Shown here one piece after another: positions 26,653-35,510 of a DNA stretch of 64,000 bases. Numbering within the stretch: the stretch's first letter is position 1; every line of letters starts with the position of its first letter. The notes beneath the pieces are model-generated. The model made no database searches. It was not told the DNA's origin and saw only the letters and a list, made by a program, of their open reading frames with translations. Source of the stretch: Kribbella rubisoli (lineage in GTDB: Bacteria; Actinomycetota; Actinomycetes; Propionibacteriales; Kribbellaceae); NCBI RefSeq assembly GCF_004217145.1, contig NZ_SHKR01000017.1, positions 434,001 to 498,000 on the forward strand. The letters run 5' to 3'. The translations under genes were made by a program, and so were the position numbers.

Positions 26653-27576
26653 TCAGTACTTCTCGAGCGGCGGCGGGGTCGAGTCCGAACCCGACTTGCC
26701 GAGCGTCTCGTCGTAGATCGCCTTCCAGGTGCCGTCGGAGGCCGACGTCTCCAGGATCGAGTTCACCTTGTCGCGCAGCGCCTTGTCGGCCAGCGGCAGG
26801 CCGATGCCGTACTTCTCGGTGCTGAACGGCTTGCCGACGACCCGCAGCTGGTCGGGCGCGCTGGCCGCGTAGCCCTTGAGGATGGCGTCGTCGGTGGTGA
26901 GCGCGTCGACCTTCTGGTCGAGCAGCTGCGAGACACACTCGGAGTACGTCTTGAACTCGGAGATGTTGCTGGCCTCGGTGAGGCCCTCGTCCTTGACCCG
27001 CTGGATCGGGGTCGAACCGGTCGCCGAGCACACCTTCTTGCCCTTCAGCGCGGTCTTGCCGGCGTCCATCGAGGTGTCGTCCTTGCGGACCAGCAGGTCC
27101 TGACCGGCGATGAAGTACGGACCGGCGAAGGACACCTGCTTCTTGCGCTTGTCGGTGATCGAGTACGTACCGACGTAGTAGTTGATCTCACCGCCGGCGA
27201 TCGCGGTCTCCCGGTTCGCCGAGGGGATCTCCTTGTACTCGATCTTGTCCGGGTCGAGGCCGAGGCCGGCCGAGACCATCCGCGCGACCTCGATGTCGAA
27301 GCCGCAGCGCTTGCCGTTAGCGTCCTTGTAGCCGAGGTTCGGCTGGTCGGCCTTGACGCCGACGGTCAGCTTGCCGGCCGACTTGATCTTGGTGAAGGTC
27401 GGGCTGCCGGCCACGTCCACGCCGCTCGCGGTGGTGAACTTGTGCAGCTCGCCGCAGGAGTCGGTGGCGTTGCCGCCACCGCCACCGCTGGCGGCGGGCT
27501 CGTCCTTGCCACAGGCAACAGCGGTCAGCGCGAGCGCTCCGACGCCGAGAGTGGCGACGAGGTTGCGCATTCTCAT
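26653..27576 (-). CDS. gluB: Glutamate ABC transporter substrate-binding lipoprotein (GluB)
   Basis: This 307-residue solute-binding protein (family 3) is lipid-anchored: the signal ends in the lipobox LTAVAC followed by a Gly/Ala/Ser linker. The mature part has KLTVGVKADQPNLGYKD, the GFDIEVARMV ligand strand and NYYVGTYSITDKRKKQVSF, as in actinobacterial GluB. It would capture glutamate or a close relative for GluCD. The first ATG was used; the third codon ATG is equally possible. Confidence 0.92.
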   Translation of the reverse strand: MRMRNLVATLGVGALALTAVACGKDEPAASGGGGGNATDSCGELHKFTTASGVDVAGSPTFTKIKSAGKLTVGVKADQPNLGYKDANGKRCGFDIEVARMVSAGLGLDPDKIEYKEIPSANRETAIAGGEINYYVGTYSITDKRKKQVSFAGPYFIAGQDLLVRKDDTSMDAGKTALKGKKVCSATGSTPIQRVKDEGLTEASNISEFKTYSECVSQLLDQKVDALTTDDAILKGYAASAPDQLRVVGKPFSTEKYGIGLPLADKALRDKVNSILETSASDGTWKAIYDETLGKSGSDSTPPPLEKY

Positions 27577-27626
27577 GATCTGGTTCCCCTTCGTTGGTTA
27601 CTACAGCTACAGCCGCGGGCGGGAGC

Positions 27627-28388
27627 TCAGTGCTTCAGGATCTTGCCGAGGAAGTCCTGGGCCCGCCGGGAGGTCGGGTTGGTGAAGAAGGTCTCCGGGT
27701 CGGCCTGCTCGACGATCTCGCCGTCGGCCATGAACACCACCCGGTTCGCCGCGGTGCGGGCGAAACCCATCTCGTGCGTGACCACGACCATCGTCATGCC
27801 CTGCTTGGCCAGATCGATCATCACCTCGAGGACCTCCTGGATCATCTCCGGGTCGAGCGCCGAGGTGGGCTCGTCGAAGAGGATGACCTTGGGGTCCATG
27901 GCCAGCGCCCGCGCGATCGCGACGCGCTGCTGCTGGCCGCCGGACAGCTGAGCCGGGTACTTCGAGGCCTGGTTGGCCACCCCCACCCGCTCCAGCAGCT
28001 CCAACGCCCGCTTCTCGGCCTGCTTCGGGTCGGTCTTGCGGACCTTCAGCGGGCCGAGGGTGACGTTCTGCAGGATCGTCTTGTGCGCGAACAGGTTGAA
28101 CGACTGGAACACCATGCCGACGTCGGCACGCAGCCTGGCCAGGGACTTGCCCTCGCTGGGCAGCGGTTCGCCGTCCAGCCGGATCTCGCCCGTGTCGATC
28201 GGTTCCAGCCGGTTGATCGCGCGGCAGAGCGTTGATTTTCCGGACCCGGACGGGCCGATCACGACGACGACCTCGCCCTTGGCGATGGACAGGTTGATGT
28301 CCTTCAGGACGTGCAGCTCGCCGAAGTGTTTGTTGACACCGGACAGATCCACCAGCCCGGTTTTCGTCAGAGTGCCGGAATCGCTCAT
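27627..28388 (-). CDS. gluA: Glutamate ABC transporter ATP-binding protein (GluA)
   Basis: This 253-residue ABC ATPase drives the importer. Walker A is GPSGSGKST, the signature LSGGQQQRVAIARAL, Walker B VILFDEPTSALDPE, and the H-loop VVTHEMGF. It is the first gene of gluABCD; the spacer to gluB is 50 bases. A TATATT word in the spacer upstream (minus strand, around 28457) could be its -10 element. Confidence 0.93.
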   Translation of the reverse strand: MSDSGTLTKTGLVDLSGVNKHFGELHVLKDINLSIAKGEVVVVIGPSGSGKSTLCRAINRLEPIDTGEIRLDGEPLPSEGKSLARLRADVGMVFQSFNLFAHKTILQNVTLGPLKVRKTDPKQAEKRALELLERVGVANQASKYPAQLSGGQQQRVAIARALAMDPKVILFDEPTSALDPEMIQEVLEVMIDLAKQGMTMVVVTHEMGFARTAANRVVFMADGEIVEQADPETFFTNPTSRRAQDFLGKILKH

Positions 28389-28530
28389 GGCCAGAACCTA
28401 CTGGAGCCGGGGGTGCGGTCGCAGGCCCGGGTGGTACCCCCTTGGTAACGATCTGCAATATACCGGCGCTGACCGTAGCCGGGTGATCACGGACTGCTGG
28501 CGATTGTTCGTTTGTGAGCGACCCGGCCGC

Positions 28531-30222
28531 TCAGGTGACGATTCCGTACTCGCGGATCTTCCGATAGATCGTCGCGCGTGACATTCCCAACGCGGCCGCG
28601 GCGGCCTTCTTGTCCCCGTCGTACGTCGACAGCGCGTCGACGACCGCGTCCCGTTCGAGGGCCTCGATCGGGGTCAACTGCCGGCGCGTGGTGGCCCTGC
28701 ACTCGGGCGGCAGGTCCGCGAGCTCGACCACTCCGGAGCGGCGTCGCCTGGCGACCGCGGTGAGGACGGCGCGCAGGTGGGAGATGTTTCCCGACCACGG
28801 CAAGCGCATCAGCTGGTTCATCGTGGCAGTGGAGAAGGTGAGGCCGCTGATGCCTGCCTTCGCCAGCAACGACCGGACCAGGGCCGGAACATCCTCGACG
28901 TGATGCCGCAGCGGCGGCACTTCGACGGTCCGGGGGAAGAACGCCAATAGCTCGTCGGCGATCTCGGACCGGTCGGCGGGCAACGTCAGCGCGACCCAGG
29001 CGTCCCCGGCGATCGCGCCGTCACGGACGTTCTGCAGCAACTCGGTCAGCCCGTCGAGGACCTCGCGGGTCAGCAGATGAGCCCGCCGGATGATCAGGTC
29101 GGCGCCGGAATCCAGCTCGGCGCGTGCCTCGGTCAGCAGGTCGTCGCCCATCGCCTCGGGATCGAGTACGACGAGGCGACGCTCGGGCGCCACATGCCGG
29201 CGTACCGCACGCAGCATGGAGAGCTTGCCCGTCCCCGGTTCGCCGTCGGCGATCAGCCACTCGGACCGGCTGCACGCCTCCAGCAGCTCCTGCGTGACGT
29301 GCTGCCAGACAGCACTCGTCCCCGTCGTCCCGGGAATCAACGGCGCCCGGGCGATCTGAGGACTGCGGACCGGAGCCCGTTGCTCCTTGATCTGGATGAC
29401 GCCGCCGGCCAAGGTGTCGCCGAGGAAGGTCGGGCGATAGGCCAGTCGCGCGGTGGTCCCGCTGGGTAGATCGGTAATGAATACAAGCGGTTTGGTCCCG
29501 CCGCGGGCATCCCGCGTGCGGTCGATGAGTGCCGCCTGGTCGATGGCGTCGAACCGTGCCTGTGCGTAGGCGTTCATCATGAACACCTCGTCGCCGAGCG
29601 CCAGCACCGGACCGCCGCTGTGCCGGCAGGCCGCGTAGTAGTCGCTCAGCAAGGCGTGGTCCAGCGCGTTCGCTTCCTCGACGACCCGTTCGTGGATCCG
29701 CCGCGCGGCGAGCTTGGCGAACGACAGCAGGATCGTGTTCGAGTTCTTCGCCTGCGTCGTGATGTCGAGTACGCCGAGCAGCCCGCCGGTGACGGGATGC
29801 GTGATCGTCGCGCCGGCGCACGAGAACATCCGCAGCTTCCCGTTGTAATGCTCGGCTCCGTCGATCTGGATCGGTCCGCCCACCTCGAGCGCGGTACCGA
29901 TCCCGTTCGTGCCGACGGTGGACTCGACGTACTGGAATCCGGGTGCGAGGTCGACCGAATCCAGTCGCCGGAGCAGCGACGGATCGCCGCCGCGACGGTC
30001 GAGGACGACACCCTTGGCGTCGGTCAGGATGATGCAGACCGGCTCGTTGTGGAGCTCCGACGACAGTGCGTCGATGACCGGCCGGGCCGCCCGGATCAAG
30101 GTGGTCTCGCGGTCGATCCGGTCGAAGTACTTCGGAGCGGGGCGGTCGACGTCGACCTGTGACGCCTGTGAGCGCTCCCACGACACTCGGATCGGATCCC
30201 GGACCGGCTGTGCAGCGCCCAT
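28531..30222 (-). CDS. mimR: AcoR/MimR-type activator with degenerate AAA+ domain
   Basis: This 563-residue regulator is divergent from the monooxygenase operon, like MimR of mycobacteria. It has an N-terminal GAF-type sensor region (about 50-190, VESTVGTNGIGTALEV), a AAA+ region with Walker A GEPGTGK (about 350) and a C-terminal Fis-type helix-turn-helix (KKAAAAALGMSRATIYRKI). The sigma-54 contact motif GAFTGA is absent and Walker B is changed (ADLIIRRAHLL, no Asp-Glu). Activation through sigma-54 is therefore excluded. I chose the ATG with AAGGAG six bases upstream; a further ATG 25 codons earlier lacks such a site. Confidence 0.86.
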   Translation of the reverse strand: MGAAQPVRDPIRVSWERSQASQVDVDRPAPKYFDRIDRETTLIRAARPVIDALSSELHNEPVCIILTDAKGVVLDRRGGDPSLLRRLDSVDLAPGFQYVESTVGTNGIGTALEVGGPIQIDGAEHYNGKLRMFSCAGATITHPVTGGLLGVLDITTQAKNSNTILLSFAKLAARRIHERVVEEANALDHALLSDYYAACRHSGGPVLALGDEVFMMNAYAQARFDAIDQAALIDRTRDARGGTKPLVFITDLPSGTTARLAYRPTFLGDTLAGGVIQIKEQRAPVRSPQIARAPLIPGTTGTSAVWQHVTQELLEACSRSEWLIADGEPGTGKLSMLRAVRRHVAPERRLVVLDPEAMGDDLLTEARAELDSGADLIIRRAHLLTREVLDGLTELLQNVRDGAIAGDAWVALTLPADRSEIADELLAFFPRTVEVPPLRHHVEDVPALVRSLLAKAGISGLTFSTATMNQLMRLPWSGNISHLRAVLTAVARRRRSGVVELADLPPECRATTRRQLTPIEALERDAVVDALSTYDGDKKAAAAALGMSRATIYRKIREYGIVT

Positions 30223-30364
30223 AGCGGTCTCCTTCACGTCCGTCACCAGCGGAACTTCGACCAACGGTAGCTCGCTCGGCTGTGACCGCCATCTCACATT
30301 GAGACACGGAGACGTCCATCAGGCGGCTTTCATCTCCTATCAACCCCGATGATGGAGGCCCACA
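30223..30364. promoter_or_regulatory. Divergent control region of mimR and the monooxygenase operon
   Basis: The 142-base spacer contains the perfect palindrome TCTCA-CAT-TGAGA (30292-30304) near its centre, a likely protein-binding site. GGAGG at 30354-30358 serves the TTG start of prmA. I cannot assign -35/-10 elements with confidence. Confidence 0.55.
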
Positions 30365-32011
30365 TTGAGCAGGCAGAGTCTCACCAAGGCCCACGCCAAG
30401 ATCACTGAGCTGTCCTGGGAACCGACGTTCGCGACCCCCGCGACCCGGTTCGGCACCGACTACACGTTCGAGAAGGCGCCGAAGAAGGACCCGCTGAAGC
30501 AGATCATGCGGTCCTACTTCCCGATGGAGGAAGAGAAGGACAACCGCGTGTACGGCGCCATGGACGGCGCCATCCGCGGCAACATGTTCCGCCAGGTCCA
30601 GCAGCGCTGGCTGGAGTGGCAGAAGCTGTTCCTCAGCATCATCCCGTTCCCGGAGATCTCCGCGGCCCGGGCGATGCCGATGGCGATCGACGCCGTACCG
30701 AACCCGGAGATCCACAACGGGCTCGCGGTGCAGATGATCGACGAGGTCAGGCACTCGACGATCCAGATGAACCTCAAGCGCCTGTACATGAACAACTACA
30801 TCGACCCGGCCGGTTTCGACATGACCGAGAAGGCGTTCGCGAACAACTACGCGGGCACCATCGGCCGGCAGTTCGGTGAAGGGTTCATCACCGGTGACGC
30901 GATCACCGCGGCGAACATCTACCTGACCGTCGTCGCCGAGACCGCCTTCACCAACACGCTGTTCGTGGCGATGCCGGACGAGGCCGCGGCCAACGGCGAC
31001 TACCTGTTGCCGACGGTCTTCCACTCGGTCCAGTCCGACGAGTCGCGGCACATCAGCAACGGGTACTCGATCCTGCTGATGGCGCTGGCCGACGAGCGCA
31101 ACCGGCCGCTGCTGGAGCGCGACCTGCGGTACGCGTGGTGGAACAACCACTGCGTCGTCGACGCCGCCATCGGCACGTTCATCGAGTACGGCACGAAGGA
31201 CCGCCGCAAGGACCGGGAGTCGTACGCCGAGATGTGGCGCCGGTGGATCTACGACGACTACTACCGCAGCTACCTGCTGCCGCTGGAGAAGTACGGCCTC
31301 ACGATTCCGCACGACCTGGTCGAGGAAGCGTGGAACCGGATCACCAACAAGGGCTACGTGCACGAGGTCGCGCGGTTCTTCGCCACCGGCTGGCCGGTGA
31401 ACTACTGGCGGATCGACGCGATGACCGACAAGGACTTCGAGTGGTTCGAGGAGAAGTACCCAGGCTGGTACTCGAAGTACGGCAAGTGGTGGGAGAACTA
31501 CAACCGGCTCGCGTACCCCGGCAAGAACAAGCCGATCGCGTTCGAAGAGGTCGGTTACCAGTACCCGCACCGATGCTGGACCTGCATGGTGCCGGCGCTG
31601 ATCCGCGAGGACATGGTCACCGAGAAGGTCGACGACCAGTGGCGCACGTACTGCTCGGAGACCTGCTACTGGACCGACGCGGTCGCGTTCCGCGGTGAGT
31701 ACGACGGCCGGCCGACCCCGAACATGGGCCGCCTGACCGGCTTCCGCGAGTGGGAGACCCTGCACCACAACAAGGACCTGGCCGACATCGTGCAGGACCT
31801 CGGGTACGTACGCGACGACGGCAAGACGCTGATCGGCCAGCCGCATCTGGACCTGGACGACCCGAAGAAGATGTGGACCCTCGACGACGTCCGCGGCAAC
31901 ACGTTCATGAGCCCGAACGTGCTGCTCAACGAGATGTCCGACGCCGAGCGCGAGGCCCACATCGCGGCCTACAAGGCCAACGGAACTGCCTCGACCCACA
32001 CGGCAGCCTGA
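30365..32011 (+). CDS. prmA: Propane 2-monooxygenase / binuclear iron monooxygenase, large hydroxylase subunit
   Basis: This 548-residue subunit (PrmA/MimA) holds the carboxylate-bridged diiron centre that activates O2 to hydroxylate propane, phenol or acetone. The six ligands are Glu97, Glu127, His130, Glu192, Glu226 and His229, in PFPEISA, IDEVRH, VVAETA and SDESRH; spacings of 30, 3, 62, 34 and 3 match those of soluble methane monooxygenase (114/144/147/209/243/246). A later CWTC...CSETC cluster is typical of PrmA. Start is TTG after GGAGG. The substrate within this subgroup cannot be decided from sequence alone. Confidence 0.95.
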   Translation: MSRQSLTKAHAKITELSWEPTFATPATRFGTDYTFEKAPKKDPLKQIMRSYFPMEEEKDNRVYGAMDGAIRGNMFRQVQQRWLEWQKLFLSIIPFPEISAARAMPMAIDAVPNPEIHNGLAVQMIDEVRHSTIQMNLKRLYMNNYIDPAGFDMTEKAFANNYAGTIGRQFGEGFITGDAITAANIYLTVVAETAFTNTLFVAMPDEAAANGDYLLPTVFHSVQSDESRHISNGYSILLMALADERNRPLLERDLRYAWWNNHCVVDAAIGTFIEYGTKDRRKDRESYAEMWRRWIYDDYYRSYLLPLEKYGLTIPHDLVEEAWNRITNKGYVHEVARFFATGWPVNYWRIDAMTDKDFEWFEEKYPGWYSKYGKWWENYNRLAYPGKNKPIAFEEVGYQYPHRCWTCMVPALIREDMVTEKVDDQWRTYCSETCYWTDAVAFRGEYDGRPTPNMGRLTGFREWETLHHNKDLADIVQDLGYVRDDGKTLIGQPHLDLDDPKKMWTLDDVRGNTFMSPNVLLNEMSDAEREAHIAAYKANGTASTHTAA

Positions 32012-32021
32012 GGAGGACCCG

Positions 32022-33059
32022 GTGGCCGACAAGCACCGTATCCAGTTCGAACCGGTCGGCATCGAGATGGAGGTCGGCGAGGAGGAGAAGATCCTCGACG
32101 CCGCGTTCCGGCAGGGGATCCATCTGATGCACGGCTGCCGGGAAGGGCAGTGCTCGGCATGCAAGTCGTACCTGCTCGAGGGTGACATCCAGATGGAGCG
32201 CTACTCGACGTTCGCCTGCAACGACGCGGAAGTGGCCGAGGGTTACGTGCTGCTCTGCAAGTCGCACGCGTACAGCGACTGCACGATCGAGTTGCTCAAC
32301 TACGACGAGGAGGAGCTGCTCGGCGGCATCCCGATCCGGACCGTCGGCACGCGGGTCGCGGCGATCGAACCGGTCACCCGCGACATCGTGTCGCTGCGGC
32401 TCGAACCCGCCGAGCAGTTCGACTTCAAGCCGGGGCAGTACGTCGACATCACCATCCCCGGCACCGACGAACACCGCTCGTTCTCGATGGCGACGACCCA
32501 GTCGACACCGGGTGAGATCGAGTTCCTGATCAAGAAGTACCCGGGCGGCCGGTTCTCCGCCCTGCTCGACGGCGAGCTCGCGGTCGGCGACGAGCTGTCG
32601 CTGACCGGGCCGTACGGCTCGTCGACGCTGAAGGACGGCCACGTGCTGCCGGTCGTCTGCGTGGCCGGCGGGGCGGGGATGGCGCCCATCCTGTCGATCC
32701 TGCGGCACCTGAAGGAGACCGGCAGCACGCGTCCGGTCCGGTTCTACTACGGCGCGCGGACGGCGGCCGACCTGTTCTACCTGGAGGCGATCAAGGAGCT
32801 CGGTGCGGACCTGACCGGGTTCGAGTTCATCGCCTGCCTGTCCGAGTCGGCTCAGGACTCAGACGGGCTCCAGGTGGAGGAGGGCAACGTCACCGAGATC
32901 GTCGAACGGCGCGAGGCCGAGCTGCACCGCAGCGAGGTCTACCTGTGCGGTCCGCCGCCGATGGTCGACGCCGCCCTTGCGTTGCTGGAGGCAAGCAACG
33001 TGCCGAAGGACCAGGTCTTCTACGACAAGTTCACCAGCCCAGCTACCGATGGAGCCTGA
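32022..33059 (+). CDS. prmB: Monooxygenase reductase (2Fe-2S/FAD)
   Basis: This 345-residue reductase passes electrons from NAD(P)H through FAD and a [2Fe-2S] cluster to the hydroxylase. The plant-type ferredoxin domain has Cys39, Cys44, Cys47 and Cys79 (GCREGQCSAC...LLC). The FAD site is HRSFSMA, the nucleotide site GGAGMAPI, and the end carries YLCGPPPMVDAA. A GTG start follows GGAGGA. It lies ten bases after prmA. Confidence 0.94.
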   Translation: MADKHRIQFEPVGIEMEVGEEEKILDAAFRQGIHLMHGCREGQCSACKSYLLEGDIQMERYSTFACNDAEVAEGYVLLCKSHAYSDCTIELLNYDEEELLGGIPIRTVGTRVAAIEPVTRDIVSLRLEPAEQFDFKPGQYVDITIPGTDEHRSFSMATTQSTPGEIEFLIKKYPGGRFSALLDGELAVGDELSLTGPYGSSTLKDGHVLPVVCVAGGAGMAPILSILRHLKETGSTRPVRFYYGARTAADLFYLEAIKELGADLTGFEFIACLSESAQDSDGLQVEEGNVTEIVERREAELHRSEVYLCGPPPMVDAALALLEASNVPKDQVFYDKFTSPATDGA

Positions 33060-33060
33060 G

Positions 33061-34167
33061 ATGACCGAAACCACACAGACGAAACAGCGCAGTTTCCCGA
33101 GCATAGAGTTCACCGACTCCGAGGCCGGCGCGCTGGAGTTCCCGAGCTCGCAGAGCCGGTCGTACAACTACTACAAGCCGGCCAAGCTGCGGGCGACGAT
33201 GTACGAGGACGTCACGGTCGACGTCCAGCCCGACCCTGACCGGCACCTGAGCCAGGGCTGGATCTACGGCTTCGGCAACGGCCCCGGCGGCTACCCGAAG
33301 GAGTGGACCGCCGCGAAGTCCTCGAACTGGCACGCGTTCCTCGACCCGAACGAGGAGTGGAACCAGACGATCTACCGGAACAACTCCGCGGTCGTCCGCC
33401 AGGTCGACCTCGGCCTGCAGAACGCCAAGCGGGCCAGGGCGTACGACGCCTGGAACCCGGCCTGGCTGAAGTTCGTCGAGCGCAACCTCGGCGCCTGGAT
33501 GCACGCCGAGAACGGGCTCGCGCTGCACGTCTTCACCAGCATCCAGCGCTCCGGCCCGACGAACATGATCAACACCGCGGTCGCGGTGAACGCCGCGCAC
33601 AAGATGCGGTTCGCCCAGGACCTCGCGCTGTTCAACCTCGACCTGTCCGAGGCCGACGTACCGTTCGACGGCTCGGCGCACAAGGAGGTCTGGCAGAGCG
33701 CGCCGGAGTGGCAGCCGACGCGTGAGGTGGTCGAGCGGCTGACCGCCGTCGGCGACTGGTGCGAGCTGTTGTTCGCCACCAACATCGTGTTCGAGCAGCT
33801 GGTCGGGTCGTTGTTCCGGACCGAGCTGGTGATGCAGATCGCGGCCCGCAACGGCGACTACATCACGCCGACGATCGTCGGCACCGGCGAGCACGACTAC
33901 GACCGCGACCTGTCCTACAGCCGCAACCTGTTCCGGCTGCTGACCCGGGACGCGGAGTTCGGCGAGAGCAACAAGGTGCTGTTCGGCGAGTGGCTCGCCC
34001 TTTGGGTGCCGCGCTGCCTCGACGCCGCGCACGCCCTGCAGCCGATCTGGTCGCAGCCGGCCGACAAGTCGGTCACGTTCGCGGACAGCCTGGACGCGGC
34101 CAAGCAGAAGTTCCGTTCCCTGCTCGAGGACCTCGGGCTCGACACTCCGAAGGAGCTGGACCAGTGA
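33061..34167 (+). CDS. prmC: Monooxygenase small hydroxylase subunit
   Basis: This 368-residue beta-type hydroxylase subunit has the same helical fold as PrmA but no metal ligands; it pairs with PrmA in the hydroxylase dimer. Sequence such as YGFGNGPGGYPKEW, NTAVAVNAAHKMRFAQDLALF and EWLALWVPRCLDAAHALQP fits PrmC/MimC. The ATG follows the prmB stop with one base between. It overlaps prmD by four bases (GTGA). Confidence 0.93.
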   Translation: MTETTQTKQRSFPSIEFTDSEAGALEFPSSQSRSYNYYKPAKLRATMYEDVTVDVQPDPDRHLSQGWIYGFGNGPGGYPKEWTAAKSSNWHAFLDPNEEWNQTIYRNNSAVVRQVDLGLQNAKRARAYDAWNPAWLKFVERNLGAWMHAENGLALHVFTSIQRSGPTNMINTAVAVNAAHKMRFAQDLALFNLDLSEADVPFDGSAHKEVWQSAPEWQPTREVVERLTAVGDWCELLFATNIVFEQLVGSLFRTELVMQIAARNGDYITPTIVGTGEHDYDRDLSYSRNLFRLLTRDAEFGESNKVLFGEWLALWVPRCLDAAHALQPIWSQPADKSVTFADSLDAAKQKFRSLLEDLGLDTPKELDQ

Positions 34168-34505
34168 GCATGCAGTTCGGATCTGAAGCCGAGTTCTCCA
34201 ACAAGACCGGCGTGACCCTGATGAACACCCCGATCGGCCGCGTCGTCGCGCAGGTGATGGGCGCGAAGGACGGGGTCGAGCTGACGGAGTACCCGTCGAT
34301 GATCCGCGTCGACGGGACCGGGCTGCTCGACTTCGACTACGCGGAGCTGTCCGACGCGCTCGGGATGGAGTTCGACGGGTCGGTGTTCGAGGAGATCTCC
34401 TCGACGCACTACGGCCGGATGGTGCACCTGGACGACAAGACCATCCTGTTCGCGAGCCCCGAGGACGCCGCCGAGTACATCGGCTTCGACCTCACCACGA
34501 AGTGA
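34164..34505 (+). CDS. prmD: Monooxygenase coupling (effector) protein
   Basis: This 113-residue MmoB/DmpM-family protein docks on the hydroxylase and tunes O2 activation. The core TGVTLMNTPIGRVVAQVMGA and the YPSMIRVDGTGLLDFDY strand are typical. The GTG overlapping the prmC stop is taken as start; an ATG two codons later would also work. Confidence 0.92.
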   Translation: MSMQFGSEAEFSNKTGVTLMNTPIGRVVAQVMGAKDGVELTEYPSMIRVDGTGLLDFDYAELSDALGMEFDGSVFEEISSTHYGRMVHLDDKTILFASPEDAAEYIGFDLTTK

Positions 34506-34511
34506 GCGCGC

Positions 34512-35510
34512 ATGTACGAGAAGAACGGTGAGAAGTACTACATCTGCGACGCGCACATCGCGTTGTGGGACGCGCGCCCGGAGAACCAGCGCAACATCCA
34601 CGGCAAGCAGTTCATCGACTGCTTCTACGACTACCACAAGAACCTCAGCCCGGCCGAGGTCGTGTGGGACTACGACACCTACACGTACTACGGCGAGCAG
34701 CGCCTGCTGAAGGACCTCTTCGAGGACGGGTACGTCGATCACGCGATCTTCCAGCCCGCGATCCTGAGCGACTTCTACAAGCGCGGTTTCGGCCAGACCG
34801 AGGACGCCCTGGCGTTGACCAAGGCGCACCCGGACAAGCTGACCTACAACCACGCGTGGGACCCGCGCCACGAAGAGGCCGGGCTCGAGCAGCTCCGCAA
34901 GGACGCCGACCGGATGGGCCTGAAGGGCGTCAAGCTCTACACGGCCGAGTGGAACGGCGACTCCCGCGGGTACAAGCTCGACAGCAAGTGGTCGCGGCGC
35001 TATCTCGAGGAGTGCCTGAAGCTCGGTATCAAGAACATCCACGTGCACAAAGGCCCCACCATCAGGCCCTTGGACCGGGACGCCTTCGACGTCGCTGACA
35101 TCGACCAGGTGGCGACCGACTACACCGAGCTGAACTTCATCGTCGAGCACGTCGGCCTGCCCCGGCTCGAGGACTTCTGCTGGATCGCCACCCAGGAGCC
35201 CAACGTGTACGGCGGTCTCGCGGTCGCGATGCCGTTCATCCACAGCCGGCCCGGGTACTTCGCGCAGATCATCGGCGAGCTCCTCTACTGGATCGGCGAG
35301 GACCGGATCCTGTTCTCCTCCGACTACGCGCTCTGGACGCCGAAGTGGCTGATCGAGCAGTTCGTCGACTTCCAGATCCCGGCGGACCAGACCGAGTACG
35401 CGCCGATCACGGTCGAGCAGAAGAAGAAGATCCTCGGCCTCAACGCGGCGAGCCTGTACGGGCTCGACGTACCGGCGGAGCTGCGGCTGTCCGAGGCTGT
35501 GGCGTCATGA
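34512..35510 (+). CDS. Amidohydrolase of the monooxygenase operon
   Basis: This 332-residue amidohydrolase-2-family TIM-barrel protein is coded six bases after prmD. Metal-site candidates are Asp-x-His in ICDAHIALWD, His in KNIHVHKGP, His in FIVEHVGLPR and Asp in LFSSDYALW. Such a gene lies at this position in prm/mim loci, but its reaction there is not established; it may hydrolyse an oxidation product or assist maturation. It overlaps the next gene by four bases. Confidence 0.87.
   Translation: MYEKNGEKYYICDAHIALWDARPENQRNIHGKQFIDCFYDYHKNLSPAEVVWDYDTYTYYGEQRLLKDLFEDGYVDHAIFQPAILSDFYKRGFGQTEDALALTKAHPDKLTYNHAWDPRHEEAGLEQLRKDADRMGLKGVKLYTAEWNGDSRGYKLDSKWSRRYLEECLKLGIKNIHVHKGPTIRPLDRDAFDVADIDQVATDYTELNFIVEHVGLPRLEDFCWIATQEPNVYGGLAVAMPFIHSRPGYFAQIIGELLYWIGEDRILFSSDYALWTPKWLIEQFVDFQIPADQTEYAPITVEQKKKILGLNAASLYGLDVPAELRLSEAVAS

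Noticed and set aside
29021..32188. A minus-strand open frame of over 1,000 codons across the activator and prmA genes
   Set aside because: It is antisense to two well-recognised genes, has Arg/Asp/Val-rich sequence typical of GC-skewed shadow frames, and shows no family motif.
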